DNA from: Stropharia rugosoannulata
Lineage: Eukaryota; Basidiomycota; Agaricomycetes; Agaricales; Strophariaceae
DNA length: 64,000 nt
Direction: 5' to 3'
Assembly: GCA_028532985.1 (NCBI GenBank)
Contig: JANCIK010000009.1
Location: forward strand, 1,984,001-2,048,000
Shown here piece by piece: positions 45,153 through 56,581 of this stretch; the first letter of the stretch is position 1; every line of letters starts with the position of its first letter. A program made the position numbers and the translations under genes. Below the pieces are notes generated by a model. That model ran no database searches and was not told the DNA's origin. It worked only from the letters and a program-made list of their open reading frames with translations.

Positions 45153-46983
45153 TCATCTACGATCTCCGTCGTAGACGAGCCACGCTAGTGCATATCTAAT
45201 GAAGAATGCCAGCAAACTCCCAGAAACCTTGAATGAAGATGTTAACATTGTCCCACCCCGGATCTAAAAATAACTAAACGCGGCACATACTTGAGCAGCA
45301 ATTAGGACCTTAACCAAGCTTTTTTCATTCATTGGACCAAGGCGGAGTAGAAGGAAGTTGAGGATCGTGAGATTGGTTGTATTGGTGATAATTCCGGTTG
45401 CGGGGTCCCTTGTGACCTCTGTGAACTTCAAAGCGGAAAGGATGCGGAGGACAAGTGTGGTCAATCTCGACGGATTCTTTGCGAAAGTCTTGCCAGCCGA
45501 GTCTGCATTAATGGGGACTGCCAACGACGGGTATAACAGGTTTGTGTCTTTATCAAACCTGTCAATCGGGTACAGTGCGATATTTAGCTTGGGGTTATCA
45601 CGCAGTAGCAAACCGGCATACCTTGGCACCCTATGCCGAGGGCAGGGAACAAGCCCAAAGAGTTGAGGGCATGATAGTAAGAAATTGAAGATCTGTGGCA
45701 TAAAAAATAACAGCAAGGTTTTCGAGAAGTGAGCTTGGATTCCAACAACTGAAAACGCCATTCCAGTAACATAGCAGAGAGTATCACCGGGGAAAACCCT
45801 TGCAGGATACCTGAGAAAATCTAAGTTTGCGCGCTCTATCAGGATGAGACACATACCAGTTATGGTACAAAAAGCCTATACAGACAGCGACCAAGGGTAA
45901 CATGAAGTACAAGCTGAATAAATGTCTTTCCACGAGTTCGCGACTTCCATACGCCATTCCTGCGTTCCATACACCGCCAAATTCAAGTTCGGTATGATTT
46001 CCAAGTAGATGCAAGGGGATTCGGAAGCCAATGGGCCACGGCAAGTAGAGTAGGTCGTTAATAATAACAGAAAAAGCAATTATCAGTGCCTGGCTGACTT
46101 CGGACCCATTGATTCCTGCTAAGATATTGATACTATTGGTCGAAAAAGTCGAGAGTAGTGACATATACACATAGTAGAGGGGCCCTTTGATTAATCAAAG
46201 AAAAATAAGAAAAATAACATAGCTGAAGTAGTGTCCAACCTTACCTAGATTAATCAATTTTCCGAAAAGGAAACGCAGGGGTAGCGGGACGACGACATTT
46301 GTGTTGCCGTGTTCAGCATAGTATACCATCAGCAAAGGAATAGAAGCAATTATGGGTATAGGGAGTTTATGCCTCCAGCGAATGTCGAACACATCATCGA
46401 GAAAGCCCAATACTGTTGCCACCAGGAGTGATAATAAAGAAGAGAGATATACGGCTAACTTGAGAATAGTTAATTTCAAATTATACCCATTGCGCATATA
46501 TTCTTACCTGATAGTGAGGGAATTCAACAACGGTAATTCCCTCCGGAGCTTTTTTCAAGTTGGCTTGTTCTCTAATGGGTACGGTGAAGGCGAATGGGAT
46601 AAATAGGATTAATGACAGGATGTAAACTGATGCAGCGACGAGTCCAAGACTTTCAGGGCTGAATATGCGTTCATTGTTCTGAGCACCGAAATTTACAGAG
46701 TAAAGCAATCAACTCACATGTATAGTTCCTCATCCGGTATTGACTTATCATAATACTTGAGCAGATCCTTTCCTCTCAGTCTTGCTTTCGCAAACGTTGG
46801 GCCAAGTGCAGGAACAAGATAAATAGTGACCAGAAAAGCGAATATGGAGAAACCAATAGAGGAGTAAAGTGCCGGAATTGAAGGCAGGGGGTCTAAGAGT
46901 GGTCTAAGTATGAACCACGAAGCTATAGGCACCAAGCCGAGCAGCAGGGAAGACGGTAGAGGTCGTGGTCGTAGGATAGTCAT
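45153..46983 (-). CDS. ALG7: UDP-GlcNAc:dolichyl-phosphate GlcNAc-1-phosphotransferase
   Basis: Catalyses the first committed step of N-glycan precursor assembly on the ER membrane, transferring GlcNAc-1-phosphate from UDP-GlcNAc to dolichyl phosphate; it is the target of tunicamycin. The start at 46983 gives MTILRPRPLPSSLLLGLVP. Many hydrophobic segments fit the roughly ten membrane spans of the family. Signature blocks are present: ARLRGKDLLKYYDK, ATVLGFLDDVFDIRWRHK with the Asp pair, NSINILAGINGSEVSQ, and GDTLCYVTGMAFSVVGI followed by HFSKTLLLFFMPQIFNFL and LVPCPRHRVPR. The final exon (about 45230-45153) adds a last hydrophobic segment (GSLLAFFIRYALAWLVY). It is divergent from the SET-Tad3 gene with only 311 bases between the two start codons. 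Confidence 0.93.
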
Positions 46984-47240
46984 AGTGGGATTTTTCGTTT
47001 GCTCTTACGGCGTGGTCCAGTATCAATAGTCAATCTCGTCAGTTTGTTTGGTCTTCTACCATTTAGTAGTAGGTCATATCAAAGTTATGAGCGGTGTAGG
47101 ACGCAGCGCGAAGGATGGAGAGGGTTATGTGTGGCATCAACGTGTCCGGACGACGGACGTGTCTCGTTACTCGCGTGGCGGGCCGCTGATCCGTTAGCGA
47201 TCATCCAACGCCGTTTAACGTCGAGCGCTTGCTCGGACTC

Positions 47241-47267
47241 ACTATCTATCTATCTATCTATCTATCT
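47241..47267 (+). repeat. (CTAT)6 microsatellite in a divergent promoter
   Basis: About six CTAT units, 28 bases before the SET-Tad3 ATG, inside the 311-base region shared with ALG7. Confidence 0.85.
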
Positions 47268-47294
47268 TGCAACTGGTCTATGGCCTTCGAATAT

Positions 47295-49143
47295 ATGGCG
47301 TCGGAGGGGCCACCACACTTTAACAGCACAGGATGTGTTATAAGGGTATCGCCAGACAAGGGGAGAGGTGTCTATGGTAAGTTCTAACTAATTTTTCGTC
47401 TTCTAAGATCCACCAGCCAAAAGTACTCACAGCATCTCGTTTTATACCTAGGAGTACCGTCATAGAGATCAGTCCCGTGCTATTGTTCTCTAAGGAGGAG
47501 TACTATGAACATGGTCCACCTTTCCGTTCGGCCCATTGGATTATGCTAATGACTGTATTTTTGTTTACAGGCAGACACACCGTTCTTGACCACTATACCT
47601 TCATTTGGTCCGGAGGGCGAATGGCGTTGGCGTTAGGGCTAGGTGTGTACACTTCTCTGCAATTAAAAATCCGCTAAATGCTTTTCTTAGGATCTCTCTT
47701 CAACCATTCAGAATCGCCCTCCGTGTCATACACGCTTGATACCACACTCGACTGCATAAAATATACAGCTGTACGCGACGTCCAGCCTGGGGAAGAACTA
47801 TGCATATACTATGGCCATAATCTGTGGTTCTCCGTACCACAATCGCAGGAACAAACAGGCGCCGCTCAGGAACAAGACGATGGATGGGGAGGGCTGACAG
47901 CCGTGGCAGAAGATGAAGAGCGTGGCTTAGCGAATGAGCCCATAACCAATCCCTACGTAGATGGACCACAGGACGAAGTAATTCCCGAAGAGGACCTCCC
48001 ATTCACGCGGTATAAACTTCCCCCAGAAGAAGAAGACGCAGAGTCGATTAAAACCTGTGAGTTGCATTTTCTTGGTCATTGATCAAGTTTTAATTACCCA
48101 ACGCAGTACAAGCCTGGGTGGTGGACGTTCCCGAGCCACGCCATATCACCACTCTTCTCAAGTAAGCTCCCACCCACCTCCATTGATCGCGGGCCAAGAA
48201 CTCACGCAAACCTTCTCCAGATGGCTAAAACAAGCAGGGCTGGACGGGCCCGAACTAGGGCACCTTAAACGCATCCGGAAAAAGGACGACACGACCACCC
48301 TCCTACTCTGTCCGGATGTCGCTTCCCCCCAACTGCCATCCGACCTAAATCTGCCTGCGCCGTACCTTCTTCCCGTCCCGACTTCGCCCGCGCTGACCCT
48401 GCCCTCTCTTGCGCTTAAGTCGGCCCTATGGCCCACGATGTACACCCCCCGCCGGAAGGACGAGCCGGAGGCGTGGACCCGCGGGAAGCTTAGGTGGGCA
48501 TGGGACGCCATGAAGCGCACAGTCGATGGCGCTCTCAGGGCTCAGTCCGAAGCCAACGAGGTGCGTGTAACTTTTCTCCCTTGGTTGTGTGCCCACCAGT
48601 CCCGTTTCCTGGCTGATCCGCCGCATCTCCCGTATCTGCGTATAGCTCCCCATCGCTGCACTTATTCCACAAACATACACCCCCGGCGGTGAGGCGCAGC
48701 CAAGCGACACCAGCGCGTCCTTCCTCGCCTCCGACACCCGGAGGGCGACCGCACATCCTCTGCGGCACGCTGCAATTAACGCTATTAGGCAGTTAGCAGA
48801 TTCGCAGACTTCTAGAGCGTCTTCGCGAACCACCGCTATCGCCGCGCCACCCTCAGAGAGCGACGACGGGCAAAACGGATCGAACTACTTGCTCACCGAC
48901 CGCACGTTTTTCATTACACACGAGCCATGTATTATGTGCAGTATGGCGTTGCTGCATTCCCGGGTGAAAGAAGTCTTTTATTTATACCCAATGTCTTTGA
49001 CTGGAGGATGCGGCGGATGCAGTTGCCTGCCCACTTTGAAGGGCGTCAACCACCGCTTTGGCATTATGCAGTGGAAACTCGGGGACCAGTACGATCAATT
49101 TTCAAAAACACCATTGACAGTTGACGAGGCAACAGACGTATAA
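47295..49143 (+). CDS. TAD3: SET domain-Tad3 fusion (tRNA A34 deaminase subunit)
   Basis: Seven exons, 47295-47376, 47433-47513, 47571-47642, 47691-48056, 48107-48161, 48221-48560 and 48646-49143, sum to 1494 bases, giving 497 residues with no internal stop. The N-terminal half is a SET domain: SPDKGRGVYA, TVIEISPVLLFSKEEY, LGSLFNHSESPS and GEELCIYYG. An acidic linker follows. The C-terminal half matches Tad3: QAWVVDVPEPRHITTLLKWL, then the zinc His in HPLRHAAINAIR and EPCIMCSMALLHSRVKEVFY, then a final GGCGG and NHRFGIMQWKL block. The usual catalytic Glu is Ala in HAA, as expected of the non-catalytic Tad3 subunit that pairs with Tad2 to make inosine at tRNA position 34. SET domains methylate protein lysines; its substrate here is unknown. 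Confidence 0.88.
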
Positions 49144-49333
49144 ATAAAAAGAGTATGCATTTATTGGAGTTGTTCGACATGAGTCAAAACGATCCAGTAC
49201 GATAGCATCTAGTAGTGGCTTAGCATGCGGCAAAACAAATCTAGCTAATGGCAATCCCTTAACAGTACTGTACATGGTAGCACATAACATGAACGAAAGC
49301 TAAACATAAGAAAAAAACCAAGAAAGAAAAAAT

Positions 49334-51631
49334 CTACAGGCGGTGGGCATTGGAATGGGAGTTGGCTGGCTGCCACTGCTTCGCCTTGATATATTCAAGG
49401 AGCGCATCATCAGAGAGGCTGCGGAACAATGCGTTCTCGTCAACATTCTGCAGGAAAAGAACCATCAGATAAGTCGTGCATTACTCTCTAATAGAAATAT
49501 AGTACTTACGTCCTTCTGCGCCGCGCGAATGACAGCAAGCGCAATCTGCGCGCTAATGTCCCGAATACGCGTCAGGCGGGGGTATACAAGTTCCGTGGCC
49601 TCTTCGTCGGTGGTCAAGGACCCTGCCAGGGCGATGGCCGCCTGCTCGACCATGGCGTCCGTGATGTGCTTCGCCTTGGAGAGAATCGCGCCCATGCCGA
49701 TGCCGGGGAAGATGTACATGTTGTTTCCCTGGCCGGGCTCGAACACTTTGCCGTCGTACTCGACGGCCTTGTACGGGCTGCCCGAGGCAAATACCACGCG
49801 TCCATTGGTCCTAATTGAACATGACACCGTCAGAAGGAGACAAAAGTAAAGACACAAGCTTGGCTTACCATTCAACGGCATCGTGGTAATCGACCTCGCA
49901 GAGAGATACGGGGTTTGACAAGGGGAAGATGATAGGGCGGTTATTAATGGCCGCCATCAGGCGTACGACCTCCTCGGTGAAGGCATTCTTCGATGACAAG
50001 TGAGTAAATTTTATCCAGATAGATTCTTAGAACATACCCGCATGGTGCTCAGGCCGAGAAGAGCAGTTGGCTGGACATGGTTAATGATATCGACGAGCTT
50101 GGTCAACGCTGGGCCTGAGTAATCAGTGCGCGCAAAGTCTGAACGATTGAAAATAAAATTAGAGAAGTCCGATAAACAAATTAGGAGATGCAGACATTTT
50201 TTATGCTCCTGGAGGCCTGGTCTGTCGGCCGTGATGAGGCCTTTCGAGTCTACGGTCTATTTCAGGTGAGTCTATGCCAGTAAAGGAACTGAGAAAGACA
50301 GCATACATATATGCGAGCCTTGGCTTGCTCCTCGGTCAGCCCGAGGAGAGTAAAGAAAGAAAGAAGCTGCTTGGCGACACCGATGCCAGCCGACCCGGCG
50401 CCAAAGAACAGAATGCGCTGGTCGACAAGGGCCGTTCCAGACGCGGACGAAGCCAGGCGGGCCGCGTTCAAGAAGCCAGACAGAACGACGGAGCCTGTGC
50501 GCGATATGCAAGTCAGTGTCTGTCGCGGAGGAACCCAGAGTCAACAGTGCGAGACTAACCTGTACCCTGAATCTGTTTCACACAGGAAAAACAAGAGTGA
50601 GAACATTGCCAAAAAAGTCTACCCGAACGAAGGCTGCCTAAAATAGCACACGTACATCGTCGTTGAAGCACCTGTAGGTATTCCTGAATCTGTCGAGGTA
50701 TCTGAACGCGTTGTCGGTCGAGAAGTCCTCGAATTGCACGACAAGCTGTGGGAAGACCTCCTTCATCGCGTCCATGAACTCGTCCATAAATCCGTCCATC
50801 TGCGGACGCGTTTTAGACAGGTCGGATGCGGGTAAGATCACGCAGGAGTGCCACCCACCTCTTCTGTCTGAGGCCTCTTCCGACGCACGCCAATGTACAG
50901 CGGGTCGTTCAGGAACTTGTCAGTGTTCGTCCCGAGGTCGAGACATATTGGCACGGTCGTGTTTGGCTTGATACCTGCTGCACCAATGTACAGATCGCTG
51001 TGTAGTATATTAAAAAATCTCGGTGTCAATACTGACACCGCACAGAATGCGGAAGACTGACAGTTTGCCAATTGCAATCGGTAGCCCGTTGGCGCCCAAA
51101 TCACCGAGACCGAGAATCCGGGAGCCTGGACGACGGGGCCGGAATCAGTTACCCGGTAAAGGGGTGTGGCGGACGGCGCGCGACTACATACCGTCAGTCA
51201 CGACAGCAATGCGGGCACTCTGGCCAACGGACCACGTCCGCAGGACATCGCGGATGTGTCCCCTATTCTCAATAGTAACGTAGAGACCCTCTGGGCGGCG
51301 CCAAATATGCGAATAATTGGAGCAGGCATCGCCGACCTATGCGGACAGAAACGGTCATGAAACGCGTCGGCGGCGGACAATAGCCGCGTGCTCTTACAGT
51401 AGGAGTGTAGAGAATGGGGACGACCTCGAGCATATTGGAGAGGAGAACGTCGTAGAAGAGGTTGGGGTCGCGTTCTTTGAGGCCGCTGAGGTAGATGTAC
51501 TTCTCGAGGCCGTTGTGCTTGCTGCGCAGCTGGGTGAGGCAGCGCAGACGGTGGTCCGTCTGCAGAAAGTACGGGGGCATGCGCGGCGACGAGGAGGACA
51601 TGGAGCTCAGGGAGAAGGACGGGTGCGACAT
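49334..51631 (-). CDS. MAE1: NAD-type malic enzyme
   Basis: Oxidatively decarboxylates malate to pyruvate and CO2 with reduction of NAD(P). The start at 51631 gives MSHPSFSLSSMSSSSPRMPP. The first exon contains QLRSKHNGLEKYIYLSGLK and DVLLSNMLEVVPILYTPTV, the family's entry block. Later exons encode GSRILGLGDLGANGLPIAIG, the metal-binding VQFEDFSTDNAF region, the Rossmann ILFFGAGSAGIGVAKQLL, IIFPLSNPVSLCEVDYHD, and FPGIGMGAILSKAKHITD. It ends AHRL at TAG, 49334-49336. Domain order and length fit a complete enzyme. A mitochondrial presequence is not obvious at the N-terminus, so location is uncertain; cofactor preference is inferred from overall similarity only. It is convergent with the SET-Tad3 gene, 190 bases away. 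Confidence 0.92.
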
Positions 51632-51667
51632 GGTGGTCTTTGGAAGAGAAATGGGGACACAGCGCGG

Positions 51668-51675
51668 TATTTATA
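51668..51675 (-). promoter_or_regulatory. TATA box of malic enzyme
   Basis: TATAAATA on the minus strand, about 37 bases upstream of the malic enzyme ATG at 51631. The short spacing suggests a short leader. Confidence 0.5.
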
Positions 51676-51991
51676 CAGCTGGCGAAACAGAAATGTAACA
51701 GAAATATTAATAATATGGATGGTGCGTAAAGAGATTATGCATGTGAATGTGAGTCATTTAAACCGGAAACATACACAGTTGTCTGAGGAAATGGCGGAAG
51801 GACGAGGGGAGCACAATCGCCCATCCTTTTCGAGAGCGGCCTTCCGCCGATCAATCACGAGTCCCTCCTCTCCCTGCCCCTCCCCAACTTCCAGTCTCCA
51901 CCAGATTTCGCATCGGACGACCAGGAAATGTCTGCCCACAATCCAGTCAGCCCACAATAGACACGCCACAATTGGCCACGCACTAGTGCCA

Positions 51992-52558
51992 TCACCACAG
52001 CTCGCGCCGTTTCTTGCTGATCGCCTTGACCAGCGAGTGCCTTTCGCTCCACTTCTCGCGCCGCGCTTCGTGCTGCTCGTCGCGGGCCTTGAGAAGCGGC
52101 TTCCGCTGCGACGACTTGAGCGGCGCGATGAGGCCTATAAAGTTCTGCGTGCACTTGAACTTGCGCGCCAACTTCCCGCGCGTGTACTTCTGCGGGTCCA
52201 GCGCACGCAGCTCCCGGATGCGGGCAATGGCGGCGTCCGACACCCGAGAGGACACAGGCGCAGGGGGCGACCGGCTGAGTGGCGGCATGGGCTCGCCAGC
52301 GTACGGTGTTGGCGGGCGGAGGAGCGGGGAGGCGGGCGCAGTGGTCAGGGAGAACGGTGTCGGCGCTGTCGGAGGTGGCCTGTGGATGAACGTCAAGCCC
52401 TCTTCCTCCAGGGCAGTGACTGCAGCCTTGGGGTTGTCGACGAGGGGGTCCTTGGCATGATATGCTGGCCGTTCGGACGTGCCAGGTCGTGGGCGGGGGT
52501 ATTTGGGCGCAAAGCGTGCGCTACTAGAGGCGAACCGGAGAACCCGTGTGGACTGCAT
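51992..52558 (-). CDS. MRPL20: Mitochondrial large-subunit ribosomal protein mL58 (MrpL20)
   Basis: A single exon of 188 residues. The N-terminus (MQSTRVLRFASSSARFAPKY) is Arg/Ser-rich without acidic residues, as in a mitochondrial presequence. The central part is Pro-rich (PLLRPPTP). The conserved C-terminal domain reads ARIRELRALDPQKYTRGKLA, RKFKCTQNFIGLIAPLK and a basic tail ending SKKRRELW; these match the fungal MrpL20 family. It lies 360 bases upstream of malic enzyme on the same strand. Confidence 0.85.
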   Translation of the reverse strand: MQSTRVLRFASSSARFAPKYPRPRPGTSERPAYHAKDPLVDNPKAAVTALEEEGLTFIHRPPPTAPTPFSLTTAPASPLLRPPTPYAGEPMPPLSRSPPAPVSSRVSDAAIARIRELRALDPQKYTRGKLARKFKCTQNFIGLIAPLKSSQRKPLLKARDEQHEARREKWSERHSLVKAISKKRRELW

Positions 52559-53969
52559 AGCTCGACAAGGCCGCGAACACGCTGCACAACGGAGGAGTAT
52601 GCGAGTGCACCGGTGGTGTTAGCAGCAAAAAGTCGACTGGCGCCGTTCTCACGGTCAAACTGCCAAATACGGCGCGTCACTGCACGCACGCATCAAATTC
52701 ACTCAGCGCGCTGTTCAACACGCTCTGCTCATCTCAACCAACAACACACGTTCAGACGGACCAAGAGTCCAGCTCGCGTATTAGCAGCGAGGCTACCCCA
52801 GCAAGTGGTTCCACTTTCACGTTTATTTTTGGCGGCCCAAAATAAAGCCCCGAAGCGCACCACTTCAACTGGGGGCCCGATGCGCTCTCAGGCAACTTTC
52901 AAGCTTGGGATCTTCCACGTTCCGCAATGCCTTGGAGCACTAAATACACTCACCACACTCTATTACGCCACCTTCGCAACGGAAATAACACGCAACCTCG
53001 GGTGAACTCGGGAACGTTGGCAAACTAGCGCTGCACACGACACGATGATTTCCACTGTCTATCCACTTCTTAACAGGCAGTTCAGTTACCCGGTTAGCCC
53101 TGACATTTAGGGCTCTCGGGGTGTGGAGATATCCGCCGCACCAATGCTATTTCGTTTATTGTCGTGTGCTATCTTATCTCGAACGGGCAGAAAGACAGCA
53201 TCATATGCCCTCACTGAAACGTTATGGCCACTTCTCCACATGAATTACACTCTCTTCTACTCACAGGCTAGGTCAGAGGACACTTCTCCGCGGGTATTGA
53301 ACGGTATGTCTACTGCAGAATGATCTGACTTGCCTCGAGTGGAACTCCTTCGGAGTACCGCCGCATTCTCATCCAATGAGTTATTTCAACTTATAGGACT
53401 AATTTTTAACAGTAACTTTAAATCAATGGCCCTTTTAACTCTTGTTTTTACACGTGGACATCGTACGATCCTCTCGAACCACTTTATTTTATTTTATTAG
53501 ACATGAAGCATTTACGGAATTCCCATACTAGTCTATTCACTGCCAATGTGAGTCGTCTTTGCATCTCCCCCCACCATGTTAAACACTCACGAACATTAAC
53601 ATCACTTCCGACAGAGCCAAAAACTGACAGAAACATCTTAGTTCTCCGTTGTGTACTATAAAATATACAGCAGGCGCCCATCGCGGTGAAGCACATGGCT
53701 ACGACCGTATTTATAGGTGCTAGCGTACGCCTACAACTCGGTGTATACGGCACTCGGTACCGCCCCGTGTCTCCCAACGTACGCTATATTTTGCTGATCT
53801 CAGGCTCTACTAAGCACGTACTGACATTTATCGCCATTTCGTGCATCAAGCACTCGACTCTGTAACTCGGTCAAAGCTGCTGCCCATGACGATTTCCGTT
53901 TCAACACTGTACTAAACACATCTTGCTCGCTTAAACACGGAGGTGACCCTTGTCGACCCGTGGCAACGC

Positions 53970-54009
53970 GAAGCCGTACCAACAAGGACCCACAACCTGC
54001 AGAGTCACC
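53970..54009 (+). repeat. Dispersed repeat, copy 1 core
   Basis: A 40-base core containing ACCCACAACCTGCAG, differing at about five positions from the copy at 55707. A second shared block, GGACTCGGACACGG, follows at 54192. Confidence 0.6.
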
Positions 54010-55706
54010 TCCACGCCCACCTTTCAGTCTGGACCCTTATCTATAGCAAAAACGGGCGAGGGTGAATCTCTCGATACATACTGTATACCCCATTGCACCT
54101 CCGACCTGTCGATAGGTGTAAGTAAGTGCTAAACCATGCCGACCCCGATGTTGGGTCGGTCTTTCGGGTTAACGGCCTCGGGCGCGGATGCGGACTCGGA
54201 CACGGGTATTTAGTGTGGGTACAGCTTGATGGACTATTCACTAGACTCCTGTTATATGCCTTACTTATTCCAACTGTTCCTCTGAGACCTTCGTTTACTT
54301 CTATGAATTTCGTCGTTTGTTCATATGTCTGGGTTTATTGCGCACAGCGTGCTACCGTGACATGGGGCATGTCTATACATATGTCGACCAGTGGGAGAGC
54401 GCAGCCGTCCCATGAACGACTGGATCACTGAGCATATAGTATTCGGAGGCGAGGGTCCAGACACCTTCTTCGCGTGTGATCACGTTTGACATTTGACTAA
54501 ACCAGAAATGTGATTACTGCTTTTGGGATGATGGTGGGCTTGGACTCGAAAATACAAACACGGACAAGCCTGCGAGGAATATAAAACCCCTGCCCCCCCT
54601 TTTTTGCTCTCCCAGCACCTCTTCTTCCCCAATCATCACACACCACCGCCTTGCTACCACCCTTGTCTAGTATAGGGAAGAAGACTAGCGCCCACGCCCA
54701 GGATACCATCATCATACAATGGTACAGCCTAACCCTATTCTGTCTAATCAGATTGTAACAGCTCTGCATAGGTACAGTCCACGCTTGACACCCTCATCTA
54801 CTAGGCCCTGTAGCATCCTTGGCCCGTTGTCAGTCCATGAGATGCATTATCTACAGACTCGGACAGACATCCTGCCTAGGTGGCCTCGTAAGGGCATTTC
54901 TCTCTCCGTCTATCCGGGGTTGAGTGTATGCTGGCCTGGGGGAATCGCCTTCGTGGTGGGTCTTGTCAGGCAAGTTATGTCTACAGTAGGGTAAGTTATC
55001 TTTTGATTCATCCGACCGCCCTTACTTATTTTGTCTGCAGACGCTTCCCATCACTGGTCTATGAAGGTTTATTACACGTAGCAAGACCATTATTTACTTG
55101 AACTGACCTTTTTCGTGTCCTCCATATTTCTGGAGCGCTCGTCACACGTAGGAAGCTGGTTCAACTCCTTTTCTTATTCATTCGCTGACTTTCCTCCTCA
55201 GCCTCTGGCCCTCACGGTCCATCACTTGAGACTAAATTGCTTCAAACTACTGATCAATCAATGCGCTGCAATGCAAAGTATCAGTGAGTTAACCTAATTT
55301 ATATCAAGTTTTTCTTCACATCGTTCACCTATGTATACACTATCCACAATGGTACTTAAGAAATCTTGAGGGAATAAGAAACAGTGACTGATGCTGCAGA
55401 CATATGTCTCCAATAAATTATTTCAAACACCCAGGCAATTATTTAAGGCACCTTCAAACTATTGATCGTTATTTAGCTCATTCCTTCACACTGAAGAAAC
55501 AGACATTTCTCATGGACTTGTTCCGGAAGGCCAGGGGTTATATAGATTATACATTCGATGAAACAGATAATGTATTAGTTACATCCATAGTAGAGGACAG
55601 GGGACACCGGGCGAACGAAGATGGCCCTCGATTTGGGAAGCTGCGGTGGAACACGATGGCTTCTCGCGTGCTTAAGCGCATGGTAGAGACCCTGGTCGAT
55701 CGGCGC

Positions 55707-55746
55707 GAAGCGGCACCAACAAGCACCCACAACCTGCAGTGCCACC
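55707..55746 (+). repeat. Dispersed repeat, copy 2 core
   Basis: Second copy of the 40-base core, in the same orientation as copy 1. The shared block GGACTCGGACACGG follows at 55964. The similar order and spacing (257 against 222 bases) suggest one decayed element family. Confidence 0.6.
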
Positions 55747-56435
55747 CCGCACCTTTTTTCGGGCCAGGTCCCTGTGCGCTGCGCAGCCTTCAGGGCCGTA
55801 CCCTGCCCTCATTCATGAGACAAGTGCAACCGGCACACCACGGCGTGCGGCGTGTGCGGTCCCGTAACTGGCGGCCGTATTGATTACATTTCGTTCCCGA
55901 TGGAAGCAAGCAAGTATATGCATGCTTGCCTTGCCGGGTCAGTCCTAACTCCTCAGGGCCAATGGACTCGGACACGGAGATAGCGCACCGCAACGGCAAT
56001 GTGTGCCTGTCCGTGATCCGCTGTGGGGCGGGAGCCTTTACTTACCGTAGGTACAATGGAACGCACTATATAGGAACGTACATAAGCACGCAGAGTAAAA
56101 TGCCTATAAATAAGGCCGGAGGGCGTACAGCACCGGTCGTATGTACGACGTAGGGTAGAGCATATACGATAGGTGTCGCTGGCAGGCGTCGGAAGTGAGC
56201 TGCTTCTCAAAAGCCCGTGCAGTCAAACAGTATCGAGAGCCGACAAAAACACAACAACAGCATTGAATGAGAGATACACACAGCTGGATAGACCTACTCA
56301 GTAAACGCGGTATATGACGGATGACAGGGGATTGGCAGACAGAGGAAGAGAAACATACAAAAGGGGGCGGGTGAGAAACGAAGATGAGCGGCCGAGGCCG
56401 GGGTAACAAAGTCACGGAGGCACAACCCAAACACC

Positions 56436-56457
56436 AAAAAAAAAAAAAAAAAAAAAA
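56436..56457. repeat. 22-base poly-A tract
   Basis: A run of 22 A, about 125 bases beyond the stop of the minus-strand gene at 56582, so a T run in its 3' region. Confidence 0.8.
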
Positions 56458-56581
56458 GCCAAGTAGAAAGAGGTGGTACATGCACGCGGCAGGAGGTGGT
56501 GACGCAGCGCGAGGCCCGGGGAATACAATTTGGTGGGGCGAATTTTGTACGCTGCACACACAGGAGCGGAGGTGCGCTGGC

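Larger units (their letters stand above)
52559..56435. other. Gene-poor region with dispersed repeats
   Basis: Nearly 3.9 kb without a convincing gene. Frames such as 55404-55883 (159 codons) and 54719-54994 (91 codons) lack recognisable domains. A related repeat occurs twice (near 53970 and 55707). A TATA-like ATATAAAA at about 54577 followed by a pyrimidine-rich leader precedes ATG 54719, which may mark an unrecognised small gene. Confidence 0.5.

Noticed and set aside
51317..53005. 562-codon plus-strand frame across the malic enzyme start and mL58
   Set aside because: It runs antisense through two well-supported genes and has no conserved domain.
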